Assembly (NCBI GenBank): GCA_015039315.1
Contig: WIDE01000020.1
Span: 196,168-260,167 of the forward strand
Reading direction: 5' to 3'
DNA: 64,000 nt
Origin: Clavulina sp. PMI_390
Lineage: Eukaryota > Basidiomycota > Agaricomycetes > Cantharellales > Hydnaceae
In this document: piece by piece, positions 1-11,620 of the stretch
Layout: the number at the start of each line of letters is the position of its first letter
Numbering within the stretch: the first letter of the stretch is position 1
The notes under the pieces: generated by a model
Seen by the model: the letters and a program-made list of their open reading frames with translations, nothing else
Databases searched by the model: none
Told to the model about the DNA's origin: nothing
Position numbers and translations under genes: made by a program

Positions 1-1285
1 GATGAACTTGAGCTAGTAGAACCTCCGGCACTTTTTCGGCCGGCATTGTTTGGGCGCAATTTGTTCTGGCGTTTGGTACAAAGGTTGCACCATGGGATTG
101 TGTGGGAATAAATGCTAGCCTCTATAGCTGACCCTGGTACGCGGTTACGGCAAACAATGCAGGATGCTGTGGCGAACGATCCATGGCACTGGAATATCTT
201 CTTCAAGCCCACACGGGACTCGATATTGTCTATATTCTGGGTATAGTTGCGGAGCAACTACGGTAGGGATATTTCAGAGTAATAAGCAGAGAGTGGAATA
301 TATACACTCACCTGCCCTCGGCTTTCGAGGAGCTTGACGAACCTGTGACACGGAGACGGGATGAAGTTGCTCGGATAGATTTGGCTGTGGAGCAAATATA
401 GAGCCATGAATGAGAGAGTTTTCACACACATCAACCATGTTACCTAGCGAACGAGCTTTGGAAAGAATCAGAATAAGGTCTAGAAAGAACAAGGGCTCAT
501 ACGCACTAGAAAACTTCAGGATATGTCTTGAAGTAATCAATATCAAACCTGAAGTTACGAGTTCCATATTTGAGTTGCACGCAACCTAGTGAGGTAGAAG
601 AAACTCAAACATTTGTTGTGGGTCATCTAGTTCATACTTCCCTTCCCGCTGGAGCTTTGCGTACAGCCCAGAGGAAGATCGAAAATCGGCTGGCAAACTT
701 GGGCTCAGATGACAGTCCTGTTGAACGAAAGAAAATCGCTTACGGATACCACACGACACAGAGATACCCGCGCCAGTGAGCACCATAATTCTGCGTGACT
801 TTTTGAGTAGATGAACGACGTCTTCCACGGTATTGTACTGTGGAAGCCTGTCCCGCGACTGCCGGCTGTGACCAAGACATGAATGGTCAAAAATCTTAGA
901 ACTTGATTCAGGATTCTTACAGACGATGCATCGTCTTCCGTAAAAGCTTAAGTGCGTGATCTTCGGGTATTTCCGTAGGGACAGTAACCCCAAGCAATTT
1001 CAGCAATACTCGAGCACTCTCGTTTTTGGTGGGATCGTATCGCTCAAGCCAGGCCTCCGCACCTATCCAGTCAGAGTTCATCACATGTTTCCGACAGATC
1101 AAGATGAAACATGACATACCTGTGTCTTTCAGATATTTTACGGCTGCTACATCTGGCTCAGAAGCAAATGGCCCATCAAAGTAACGGGTAGGATGAGCGG
1201 TCGTTGAAGGGCCAGCCACGGGAACGCGGTGGCCCTCAGCCGACGCGTCACTGGACAAGCTTGTGAGGGATGAGCCGTCAAACAT
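1..1285 (-). CDS. Sir2-family NAD-dependent protein deacetylase, SIRT1-like (3' end outside window)
   Basis: Class I sirtuin, which removes acyl groups from lysines of histones and other proteins using NAD. Spliced exons at about 1120-1285, 921-1062, 744-865 and below give, in order, the NAD-binding motif [15 protein letters not shown], then [28 protein letters not shown], the NAD-pocket motif YTQNID, the catalytic-histidine motif [11 protein letters not shown] and the first zinc-binding pair C-x2-C. The GIPDFR motif is restored only by removing an intron at 690-743. The TQNID motif is followed by NIE where most family members have TLE. The second zinc pair and the C-terminus lie beyond base 1. 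The first ATG used is at 1285; the N-terminal about 55 residues are not conserved. It is divergent from the next gene and shares a short intergenic promoter with it. Family assignment is firm; the exact cellular target is unknown. Confidence 0.92.
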
Positions 1286-1428
1286 GCAACAGAATTGTGC
1301 GGTTCGTGGTCGACGACGCGTCTGAGGGGAGAGCTGGCTGTCACTGCTCGGTCACGACATCAATAACACACAACAATCGCACGTCTTGCTCCGGCAGCCA
1401 GTCGTCTACGGCCTCAGCAGTGACGGTC

Positions 1429-3579
1429 ATGGCGATCGACGCTCCCTCATCGACCCCCGTAGCTGAAAGATTCGCATTTAAACCGAGAAAACGCGTCTAC
1501 AACAATATAGGCGACCCTGCATCCACAGCCAAACGTGTCAAAGTCTTCCAAGACGAAGACGTCTCCCGTCGCAAAAGCTCTGCTATTACTACTCACTCAA
1601 ATACCAGCCCCCCACAAATACAACGCCCGAATAACCCGCTTTTTTCATCTTCCCCGCAACGCTCTTCTCCTGGGCCTCGGCCCAACCCATTAGCACCCAA
1701 ACGCACGCCAGCAGTCTCTTCGCCTGTCCCGGCCAAAAATACACCATCCCTGCCCGTCGGCCGCTTACGTGACACAAAAAATGCCACTAAATTTACGTTT
1801 CCTCCTCCCTTAGCTTCTCCTGCATTACCTACTGCTCCACCCAAACGTTTAGCTTCACCATTCAGATCAGAAAATCATACAACAAGCTCGCACAAGACTA
1901 AAACGCCCCGGGCACCATCGAACCCTCATAGCCAAATTCATTCCTCCAAAATCTCCAACGCACCCGCACTTAAATCGAAGGCCACCGTGGCTCGCGCTCG
2001 AATCAAGTCGATTCAGGATCCCTCGGTTGCAAATGATACTACCAAACCTACCAAACGCACTGCTTCCAGTAATGAAAAAAGCGCTCGAGACCGCGGAAGA
2101 AATGCGTCCTGGTTGATTCCCGCTGCCCAAATTGACCTTTCTCGGCCTCGCACACCGAAGAAGACGATGACAGGGGGACGGATGCGCAGCGAACCTGAGG
2201 CTATGGAGTTAGACGAGGATGAGCCTATTCCTGCGCCATCATTTGTCCCAAAGCAATCTTCTCCCACCGCGATGGCCGGGTTCTCCAGTTTCTTTGCCAA
2301 TGTTCCTAACGCGTTTTCCACACCGGTGCGAAGTCATGGGAGGTCAAGTAAATGGACCGGCGATCCCGGAGAAAGGAGTATCTCTGCTGACCGGACCTTA
2401 AAAGCCCCTGGGTCAGCGAGCATGATGTCTAGTTCCCCTGGTCTAGTCCTTCAGGGACTGGATTTTGGAGGGAGCGATCCATTCAAGCTTCCATCCGCAC
2501 CTAACACTCAACGACCCTCCACTAATGGCAAGAATCCACCCTTTGTACTCCCTTCCAGTTCTCATACAGCTGAATTACAATCTCAACACGCTCCCGAATC
2601 ATTCCCAGCAAACTATTCTCCTATTATGAAGTCTCCAAGCTTCCTAGCCAACCCTCGTCCAGTGCGAGCTATGAAAACACAACCTCTCTCTCTTGCTGAC
2701 TCGTCTCTCGCCGAGAGCCCATCTAACCTTAAAATTGCTACCTCGTCCAGTGCATTTTCCCGGCTCGGCCCCTTTACCCCAACGCAGTCGCCATCTCCCC
2801 AGCACTCTCGGCGCGCTATCGATAATCCTTCTCACACTCTCACGAAGAAAACTGCTCGCTCAGCCCCTAGGATCGAAGGCCAAAACGCGGATCGTACAGT
2901 GCGACCTCGATCCCCTCTCATCGAGAACGGTCTGGAGGCACTGTCGCTTGCTGATGAAATGAACACCAAACCAGCTAAGCGTTTTGCTGACAAGCGCCGA
3001 GTTCGATCTGAGCAGGATGCGGAGAGCTTCCGACGGGATAAGAAAATGGTAGATGGTGCAGAAAAAGGTCATGTGGGGAGTAATCTTGCTGCGAAGAAAA
3101 AGACCGCTCGTCGAATCATCCAGAGCGACGACGAGCATGAGGACGAGGATGATGCTGACGCGAAGGTAGCTGACTCTGAGGTCGAGGTTTCTGAGGTGTC
3201 GGAAGCCGAAGAAAGGTTGGGAAATACGAAATCCGCGAAAGGTCGTCATCCTGTGGCCTTGAAGCAGAACCCTGAGCTGTATACCGTGCGGAAGACCAAA
3301 AGATATACTGGTAATCGTTCAAAAGCCCTTAATAACCGCTCCCCTTCTACCTCCTCGACAGCATCGTCGCCCGCTGTTTCCGATAGAGAAAACAGAAAAC
3401 GCCAGAGGATCCAAATCAAGAATGCCGCCGAGTGGATGGGTGCAATGGACGATGATAGTGATGACGAATTGCTGCTCAAACCTGGTGAATCAAAAATGTT
3501 TGTGGCTTTCGCGAATTCCTTCCAGCTTTGGCAGTCTGCTCATATATGGCTCACGTTCACCAGGCTTTACCGAACCTGA
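1429..3579 (+). CDS. Basic Ser/Pro-rich protein of unknown function
   Basis: I do not recognise this protein. It is a long single open frame of low-complexity sequence, rich in Ser, Pro, Thr, Lys and Arg, with many SP sites and basic clusters such as KPRKRVY near the N-terminus. An acidic stretch (around 3120-3210) precedes a C-terminal segment NAAEWMGAMDDDSDDELLL. This suggests a disordered nuclear protein, by inference only. The frame is open from an ATG at 1270, but that lies inside the divergent sirtuin first exon. I prefer the ATG at 1429, which starts MAIDAPSS and leaves about 140 bases for a shared promoter. The last exon is uncertain: a 41-base intron beginning GTGAATC near 3484 would replace the final 30 or so residues and end the gene at 3602. 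Confidence 0.65.
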   Translation: MAIDAPSSTPVAERFAFKPRKRVYNNIGDPASTAKRVKVFQDEDVSRRKSSAITTHSNTSPPQIQRPNNPLFSSSPQRSSPGPRPNPLAPKRTPAVSSPVPAKNTPSLPVGRLRDTKNATKFTFPPPLASPALPTAPPKRLASPFRSENHTTSSHKTKTPRAPSNPHSQIHSSKISNAPALKSKATVARARIKSIQDPSVANDTTKPTKRTASSNEKSARDRGRNASWLIPAAQIDLSRPRTPKKTMTGGRMRSEPEAMELDEDEPIPAPSFVPKQSSPTAMAGFSSFFANVPNAFSTPVRSHGRSSKWTGDPGERSISADRTLKAPGSASMMSSSPGLVLQGLDFGGSDPFKLPSAPNTQRPSTNGKNPPFVLPSSSHTAELQSQHAPESFPANYSPIMKSPSFLANPRPVRAMKTQPLSLADSSLAESPSNLKIATSSSAFSRLGPFTPTQSPSPQHSRRAIDNPSHTLTKKTARSAPRIEGQNADRTVRPRSPLIENGLEALSLADEMNTKPAKRFADKRRVRSEQDAESFRRDKKMVDGAEKGHVGSNLAAKKKTARRIIQSDDEHEDEDDADAKVADSEVEVSEVSEAEERLGNTKSAKGRHPVALKQNPELYTVRKTKRYTGNRSKALNNRSPSTSSTASSPAVSDRENRKRQRIQIKNAAEWMGAMDDDSDDELLLKPGESKMFVAFANSFQLWQSAHIWLTFTRLYRT

Positions 3580-3602
3580 CTCGTATCACTGACGCCGGCT
3601 AG

Positions 3603-3931
3603 CTCGACGGATCTTGATATTCTTGAAAGTGCTTCTTCGCCTCCTGCGCCATAGCAGATGTCGCTCAAGCCCCGATCCGCTGTGTCAAAGCTCATCTTGT
3701 ACCCCTGTGCTGCAAACCTCTTGTCCCCTCTTGTCCCCTTGCCATCATACTCACTATCGCTGAAGCTTTCATTCCTCTCACATTCTCGTCCAAGATTCGT
3801 ATACATTTTTTCGCGGTATCCGATCCACATTGTACAGTACATTACAGATGGTGCTCCACTCGTCGTGACGCTTCATCCCGAAGTGATTCTACAACACAAC
3901 ACGTTGTCAAGATTTTGATGACACCTCATCA
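3603..3931. other. Convergent intergenic region
   Basis: About 330 bases between the 3' ends of two convergent genes. It is pyrimidine-rich on the + strand at 3640-3790, as expected for 3' untranslated sequence. Short open frames here (for example 3567-3842 on the minus strand) match nothing I know and have no splice support. I see no gene. Confidence 0.5.
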
Positions 3932-6900
3932 TCAGTGCCCAGGCGCGGTGAGCTGACCAAGGGTCCTCGAGAGGTTGAAAGCTGCAGAGATTAGGGTGAC
4001 ATGTGTGAAACCTTGGACGGCATTCCCAAGACCTTCGCCAGCAGCGGAGATTCTGAAGCAAAATAATGAGCATGGAATAGAGAAATAGAGAGGAACCATA
4101 AAGCAATACTCACTCTTCGGAGAACAAGCCAGTATGATTTCCGTATGCTATCGGGAAGGATTTTCAGGAGAGGCCGTTAAGTTACCGAGACGATCGGCAG
4201 ACGTACCCAGGAACTCCTATGGGAGAGGGGAAACTCGCGTTAGACATTGTCGTTGGGTTGGGGTGGCATAACGGACGAACCTCAAAGATCTGAACTGCTT
4301 GATCGACGCGACCGCCACGAGACAGCCTGCGAAGGAATCAAGGTAAGCATGGTTCCTCGAATTATGGGAAAGACCTACGCTTCAACAGCCCAAAGCGTGC
4401 AAAGAGAAAATGCTAACAGAAAATGGATATTAAGGAGATGATACCTGGTGAGGAAAGTGGTTGACTCGTACCTCCTTCCTCGCCACCGACACCATCATCC
4501 ACAAGCTGTGCATTATATCTGAAGACAAGGTTGTTCGCGAGCAAGCCACCTTTTTCGGGGCTGCGCATGATTGCAGTGAGAGTGTTCCGGAATCTGGGCT
4601 CCGAGGCATCGCAGAAGAAGACGAGAGGCATCACCAGCACAGCACTGTCCAAAACCTCCTATATTATCCGTGGTGTCAATGTCTGAAGGTCGCAGAATGA
4701 GAGGCAGGGACTAACCTTATCCTCGTAGGATTGACAGAAGAATTTCTTCTCCTTGTTCCAGGCCTGCTCCATGATCTGTTCGTAGAGGTTGTCGCGCGCT
4801 GTTCTCCATTCGTTATAGTGTGGGCATCTAGAAGTTGCTATGAACTTTCTTGAACCTAAGACCTTGGGAGGCAAGTTATGCTCACGGAAGCGAACGCTTG
4901 TCAGCGAGACGAAGTCCTGGCAATAGGTCAGATAAGCTAGCCGTATGAAGGTAAACCGCGTGATGAGACCCTCACCTCGATCGAGCGCCACCCATAGCAT
5001 CACTTTGGAATACTAGCGGAAAGCTATTAGGGAAACAGTTGAATTTCCCATGTCCTAGCAAACTTGCCGTGAAATGACGCTCCCTGCTCCGAACCTCCCT
5101 ATAAACAGTTGTTAGGATTATGTGATGCATTCCATCAGAGATCTCGGGACGTCGTACCAGATAGACCTATATTCAGAGGGTTTCAGTGCATTATCACTTT
5201 AGGTTGGGAAAATAGCTTACAAGTCCTTGCGGTGGCAGTTCTGAACCACATCTAGCGGTACGGGCGAGCATGGAGTAATCACATGAACAAGAGACATCGG
5301 AGCCAACGGACAGCTGATTTAATTACTTACAGTCAACCCTAACCAGATAAAGGCACGGTGAGCCAGCTACTCTCGCTGTATTTGAGGGGTAAACCAACAT
5401 ACAGGTCTCGTACTTGCAGCCAACGATCATATCCTAGAGGAGCGCCGTATTTCTGGCCGAGGTAGATACAGTCCATCCTTACCAATCTTAGTTTAGCCTT
5501 AAATATAACGACCTTGAGAACTGCCGCTCACAGTTCCCCATAAATATCCTGACATTATAGTGGAGTCAGCAACAAACTATATGGGAAACTCATGTCCAGC
5601 CCTTACAAGTTGTACGTGATCAGCTGCCCCATTCCCAATTCGGACTGGACGAGATTGCTTGTGTCCGTCAAGATGCTCCAGTTCGAGTTCTGGAATCTCT
5701 TTGTCACCTGCGAGCCTCACTGATTAGCACAAGCACATGGTATTATGGTATCAACCCAGCCCAGCGAATGCTCACCATGAATAGTATACCTGTAGCGTCA
5801 TTCAATCAACAGTGTCAGTATATAGGAGATATATCATGCGCTGGAACGATCACCGCACATGATTTGCAGTGACCCATCCGGATTCTGAAACGGAGAGAGT
5901 GAATTCTAATGGAACCTTCAGTAAGAAATATCAAGGAGACTAACTTTGTGCTTGAGGCGACCAAAGATGAATTCCACAAAAGCTAGGGAATATTTTAAGC
6001 TTCTCGGCCTGTACAAAGCCCACGAACATACCAGACGCTTCTTTAGTAAAGCCCAAGCGAATGAGAGCGTAGAGAGTGAAAGAGGAGTCACGAATCCAAG
6101 AGTATCTAGTAACCGGAATTAATGAGAGGATAAGGGTTCGTATTTGGTTTTGGCCTAACTTACCGATAATCCCTGTCGTGATAGAAAGCTTCATTTTGGA
6201 GACAAATTAAGCAGGAATCGGCATAGAGACTCACCAGTTCCTTGGTCCTCCAAGCGCTTCTGGCAAAGAGAATGTAGGACTAGCGACGATCGCACCTATC
6301 AAGGTAGTTCAAGGCTCAAAACATTTTCTCATAGGCAGGAACTGACTATCATACGTACCTGTTGGCTCAAAGATCAAGAGCTTGAGAGCGAGGGCACTGC
6401 GATGGACCGCCTCGCGCCATGACCCTCGGTACGTTGATTTACCAATCCAGTTGCGCCAAAAGCTAACAGTGTCCTGATTGGAACATGAAAGGAGCGAATA
6501 TCAGAGAAACATTCATCATCGAAGGACCACAACTACAAACCTTCAAAAGATAATCAACCAGTTTGGTGTCCAGCATCGGATCGTCCTTTGGCCGCAGCTG
6601 AGAGACACTCTTGACGAGAGCTGTAATGGTAGCATCATGGCTTAAGCTCGGAAAAAGCAGGCGATTCACGAGGAGGTTTCACCTTCAAGTGGAACACCAC
6701 TTTGGACGCTTTGTTGGGGAGTGGGTTTCTTCAGCTGTTCGGCGTGGCCTTTGGGATCTGCCTTTGGAGGTAAACGAAGAATGAACGTGACCGACTGGCC
6801 CTCCTTGAGCGTGAACTCCGAGTACACTCCCAAGCCAAGATGACCTTGCTTCGTGAGATCGAGGAGACCAAGTTGAACGTGCGGAAGCTGAATTCCATCA

Positions 6901-7798
6901 CTCTCACTCGAGTCGTCTACCGTATAGCGAAGGTCGAGGCTAAGATCCTTTGAACTGAACATAGCCTTCATCTGGGTGTGCTCGGGCACTGTGTCATCAT
7001 CAGTAATCGATGTCTCGTGGGGGTCGCGCGCATAGTTGAACGCAGGAGCGCATTCCATACGAAGGGTCATCTGTCCACGCGTCACCTCAACCTTGCGCAC
7101 CAACCAGTGAAGAAGAGGTTTCGTGGTGGATTCCTTAGATTGAAGCGGAATGAAGTCTGTTTCACGATGGGATGAGTTATTTCTTTGCAAAGAACGTCCA
7201 ATCAGATCTTACCGATGACATTGGCTACTCCATTGTCACTCAAGAATCTAATCGCATACAAGTCAGACCACGTGTTGATGGCAACTGTAGTTTCAGTCAT
7301 GGGCATTCTCACTTGGAGCTCAAAACCTGGCGGATAAGATCGGCCGGTAAATATGCAACAGATCGAAGACGCAAATCACGTCAGGACGCGGAAGGCGTAC
7401 GTTTGTGCTTGGGATGTATCCTTGCTTAGGATTGAACGCCTCTAGAGGCCGGATAGAGAAGTGGCCTCCCTTGTTGATGTCAAGGTGTCGGCAGAACACA
7501 CTGGGGGAGTCAAAATGAGGCACGCAATACTGCTCGATGATTCCGTCCGTGCTGATCTATGGCGCGATGTTGGGTGCCAATGGATCGTTAGCGTCACAAT
7601 GCATTCAGCAATATAAGACAAGACCAATAGCTTTGGTGAATATGGAATTGCAAGTGCATAATGGGTTGCATTTACCAAGGCAGCAGTTCGCATGTTACCG
7701 ATGCTGTGAAACATGGGCGCGGACTTGATGTGAATCAAAAGGCTACACCACTGGCATCCATGAGCGAGCTTACATAGAATGATCCTGGATGTCGACAT
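3932..7798 (-). CDS. Glycoside hydrolase family 15 protein (glucoamylase/trehalase-like), highly intron-split
   Basis: GH15 enzymes cleave terminal glucose units from glucans or trehalose. The spliced product has the N-terminal beta-sandwich domain typical of the trehalase-like GH15 branch ([10 protein letters not shown], then [14 protein letters not shown] and KGGHFSIRP). The (alpha/alpha)6 catalytic domain follows, with [65 protein letters not shown] and a C-terminal [16 protein letters not shown]. There is no signal peptide, so it is probably cytosolic. About 20 introns are needed. Five exons are only 8-17 bases (5158-5166, 5331-5338, 5532-5548, 5776-5789, 6164-6172) and each restores a conserved motif. 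The intron below 5068 uses a GC donor. One junction near 6650 needs a 29-base intron or hides a frameshift. The start at 7798 is tentative; the frame is open to 7924. The stop at 3932-3934 is clear. Confidence 0.88.
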
Positions 7799-8979
7799 AA
7801 CTGTCTGGAAGTTTTGATTCGAAAGAAGTGGGTACAGACATCTTGTAGCGTTCTCGCTGTGAGTGTTGGGGCAGAATGGAGCACCCGACGCCGATGACCA
7901 AAGCCCACGCCTCTTCCTATTCATTTGGTGTTGATGGCGTCAACAGTCCCAATTCAATAGGCCGTGGGAAAAAACCATCCACTCGCCTTTCGATTTGGGA
8001 AGTCTGAGCCTGAACATCCGTCCTCCACCACCGGTCCGACCGTCAGCGTCAGTCTTTGCTCTGCCCGTCTCTATCAAGAGGCAAAGATGATGCAACCAGC
8101 AGTCGGCGGCTAGTCCTTCACTACTGCTCATCTGTGTGGATTACTCCCATCACATGATAGCCTCGAGGCTTGCGCCTTGACTGTTGCCAACCACCCATTG
8201 CCACCTTATCTCTAATTCGCCTTCTGATCACATGCGCAGAATTAATTAATCTTGTCATCCACATAGAGTTAGACGAAATACCTCCGAGACAGCCAGCCTC
8301 CAGTTCATGACTGGGTCTGTCAATAAAACACCCTTCTTTGACGCATTTCCCAACATCAAATCGCTGTTTGTTCGACATCCGAGACGTCGTATGTCTAGAT
8401 GGTGGGGGTACCGCCGGGATATCCCACTCTTTTTAACCTCGTGGGGTCCACGAGGCCTGGTGTGATTGCGGGCTATCGGATGATTTGTCGATCATTGCGT
8501 TCACAGCCCTCCAAACCCTGTTGGATTTGACGCTTGGGCTGTCCAGCTTAAGCTTACAGGAAGTCTTATGCTCGTTCATAGTGATGTTTGAGGTGTTAAA
8601 GCTGTGCTCGTACGCCAAACCGATTGGGGGCGTTGCGATTGCTCAGGGCTCAACATGTAGTTGAAATACATTGCTCCTTCCTCGGTCTCGACGCCCTAGA
8701 ACCTTCACCTCGACAATGACTCTTTAAGCACATAGAGTTCAAGCTGCTAGTTTTATCTCGATATCACTCGACCGTTTCCATCCCTGGACGCCTCGGTTGT
8801 TGTGGCGATCATCGTTGACGCGTGGATGCGGGCTGGCAAGTGGGTGGCCAGGTAGGCGGACATCACGCCGCTTTTCTAGGACATCATTTTCCTCAAAAAG
8901 GCCGTAAAATTCTCCCCGCTTTCCTCTGTGCCCACTCACCCTCTCGCCCGATCCGACGCCAACGATCCAAGGCTCGAGA
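7799..8979. other. Divergent intergenic region, no gene seen
   Basis: About 1.2 kb between the GH15 start and the next + gene. Small minus-strand frames at 7940-8131, 8121-8378, 8433-8618 and 8739-8996 are short, low in conserved features and not joined by plausible introns. It probably holds the promoters of both flanking genes; I could not pick out a TATA box with confidence. Confidence 0.45.
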
Positions 8980-11258
8980 ATGGCCAATATCGCCAAACCC
9001 TTGGAGGCTAGCCCTCATGCCCCTATCAGCTCTTCTCTTTCCCGTGTAGCACCCGCGACTGCCGGCCAGCGCGAGGCGAAGCGCCCTCCCCCATTGGCGT
9101 CTGTGCAACGTGCGCCACCAACCCCTGTTCTCTGTCGTATCATAATTGATTTGCCTCTTTCCATCGAGCAGGACCTACTGTGACTGAGCGAGAGAGTTCA
9201 AGACTACGAGCTATACCTTTCACAGCGCAGGCCGCTGAGGCAAGCCTTTTTCACGTACACACTACAGAGGACACGCCTAACTAATTGAGGCTGATGTAGG
9301 AGGTGTCACCTGTCCTGGAGGTGAACAAGAAAGTAGCTTTTGAATCCACGAGGGCTCCTGCACTTGAGACTATCGAGGAGCCGCCTGACAGTGCCAACAC
9401 TATCACGGCACGATTTCCGCCACTTGAGCCCGAATCCGATCAGCTGTCAAGAGAAACGGCTCATTATGGTGCCCCCTCGCGTTCTCCTCGCAACTCTCAG
9501 CCTAGCAGCCCGCCTCGGAGCGCCAAGCCGAGCCAAGCTAGCCTGGCCGTTCCCACCGCCTTCTCCGCCTGTGAGACCATTCATCCCGGGCTTGTAGAAT
9601 GACTCAAAGAAAATAGACTAACGTACCTTTCCTAGCAGTGCCTCCACATATGGCTGCGCAACGTTCTGATCTACGCGTTCGCATGTCCTTCGCGAAGCAC
9701 CAGACGAACGGGGTAAGGTACAAACTAACTGTGACCTTACCACAATGCTGACCTTTGTGCGCTTTAGGACGTGGTTGAAGATGATGAGGAGCAGCAGCTT
9801 ACGGCGCAGCCGCTCTCCGCCGTCTCATATCCTGGCACACCTTGGTTTGGCTTCCATGCAAATGAGAGCCAGGCTACGTTCCAAACCGCCAAAGCGATTC
9901 GGCCTTCTACCAGGTACTTCGCTGATCAAGAAGATGATCTCAGTATTGTGGTTAGTTGAGAGTCAGAATATCCGCATTTTCAATGTTCTGACGGCTCTCT
10001 CCAGCAAGCATTTCTCGAACCCGACGATAACGATACTGTTCCTTTGATCTCTTCTCAACCTCGCGCTGGTCCTCAGTCCCGCCCTATATCCGAGATTTCC
10101 ATTGACCTTCCTGCTCCATCCGTGCACACTGTTGTGCAAAACGGCACCTTGTCTCTGGAGCTCAAAGAGATGTGTGACTTCATCGCCGACCATAAGTCAC
10201 TGCAAAGCGGCACCATCAAGTCGATCGAGACTTATGGTGAGAAGATGGGCGGCTTCACACATCGCTTCGTGATCATGGAGCTCCAGCGCACGAATAAGAA
10301 GGACATATGGTTGCGACTCGAGAGGAAGAGGGAGCTGTATATCTCCACTCTTAATTTCCTTGCCGCGTCTGGAAAGAGCGTGGCCAATGACGTGGTGAGT
10401 GTATTCTAGTATGCGTATCATCAAGGCCCCTGGCTGATGACAATCTCTTTGCGGCTCTCACAGGCACAGCTTGCAGCCCGGAAAGAGAAACTCGTCGGTG
10501 GTCCCAAAATTCTGCGAGAGAACCTTCAGCTCTTCAGAGTTCCGCCCACTCTTCTGCAGCTGGAGAGATTCCTTCGCGTTATCGATGAAGAGATTCCATC
10601 TTATCATGTCTGGCCGGTAGGTGGCTGGTTTCATCGTCTAATGGTGAACTTTGCTGAACCTCAACCTCTGCGTAGGATAATTGCTGGTTCTTCTGGTATG
10701 TGCATTTTATGACGCATAATGAATTGGCAGTTAATTCTGTCTTCTTTCCCCTATAGTTCTTTCCTCCAGCAACACATTGGGATTCTTAACCAAGGTTATT
10801 ACGAGCAAGGCAAAGCCCAACATACTGAGCTGGCTCCTCACATCCGGGAACGAGTAAACACTCGTCTCCGCCCTCTGTACCCTCACCACATTGCCATCCT
10901 TGCTCCTCTTGGTCGCAATAGTCCCACGCCTCGCTCCAAGTCCAGCCATGCTGGTACTAGGGATCGCCCTCCCCGGCCACCCACCCCTCAGCGCCAAGGG
11001 ACCAACGATACGGTCGCATCAGACCCAACGGTTGCGAGCGCCTCAAGCCCTCAGTCCATCCCAGCGACGCTTCCAAAGCTCCCCTCGTCCTCTAAGTCAC
11101 TCCCCCTTTCGTCTGTGAGTGTGCGATCGCGTAGGGCCCGTTCATTGAGCCGAACCCGGTCGAGCACCCGAGGGGATGAGAAAGATGAGAGAGCAATCGA
11201 CGATGCTCCTGAGACACCACAGAGGCGACGCTCTTTCTCGTTGTGGTGCTTCTCTTGA
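8980..11258 (+). CDS. Protein of unknown function with a NCWFFC-type domain
   Basis: Multi-exon gene whose product I cannot assign. The first half is Pro/Ser-rich and likely disordered. The middle (about 10067-10700) is a folded, helical domain beginning SLELKEMCDFIADHKSLQSG, followed by LQRTNKKDIWLRLERKRELY. A segment ending VIDEEIPSYHVWP is spliced to DNCWFFCSFLQQHIG and then GYYEQGKAQHTELAPHIRER. Sequences of the type WP-x-NCWFFCS-x-LQ recur in many uncharacterised Agaricomycete proteins, as far as I recall. The C-terminus is again Ser/Arg-rich, with SRTRSSTR, and ends RRRSFSLWCFS. Exon 1 needs a 35-base intron after VLCR (near 9137), and a GC-AG intron follows at about 9240-9300. The joint near 9598-9640 is unresolved. 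Start at 8980 chosen as the first ATG after a pyrimidine-rich leader. Confidence 0.65.
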
Positions 11259-11620
11259 TGATGTGATACCATTTTCTTTTTTGCATCACTTGATTTTTTT
11301 GGTATTATGCTCGGTTCACAGAGTGGTATCCGCCAAAGGCATAGGTCGGGTGCCTTCTCTGGTGACTCCACTATATATACCGTCTATGGTCGTGGAAGCA
11401 CTTATGTTATTTTTATGGTATGACATTATTGTAACGACTATAATGAATGTAATGATTGCTCGAGCCTGGCTATCTGACTCAGATGACAACAAGCGTCCAC
11501 ACGCGTGCGTCACGAGCAGTGCACTCTGCCCAGATTCAACCACTGTGACAAGCTACAAAATCATTGAACCCTACTTCTTTTGCAGCTGCCCCATTCAGTC
11601 ATCATCGTTGAGGTCACGAA

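Noticed and set aside
1270..1428. N-terminal extension of the Ser-rich protein from the ATG at 1270
   Set aside because: It overlaps the first exon of the divergent sirtuin and would leave no promoter; the ATG at 1429 fits better.
3567..3842. Minus-strand 91-codon frame near the GH15 end
   Set aside because: The GH15 gene ends cleanly at 3932 after its conserved C-terminus, so this frame is not its last exon, and it has no motif.
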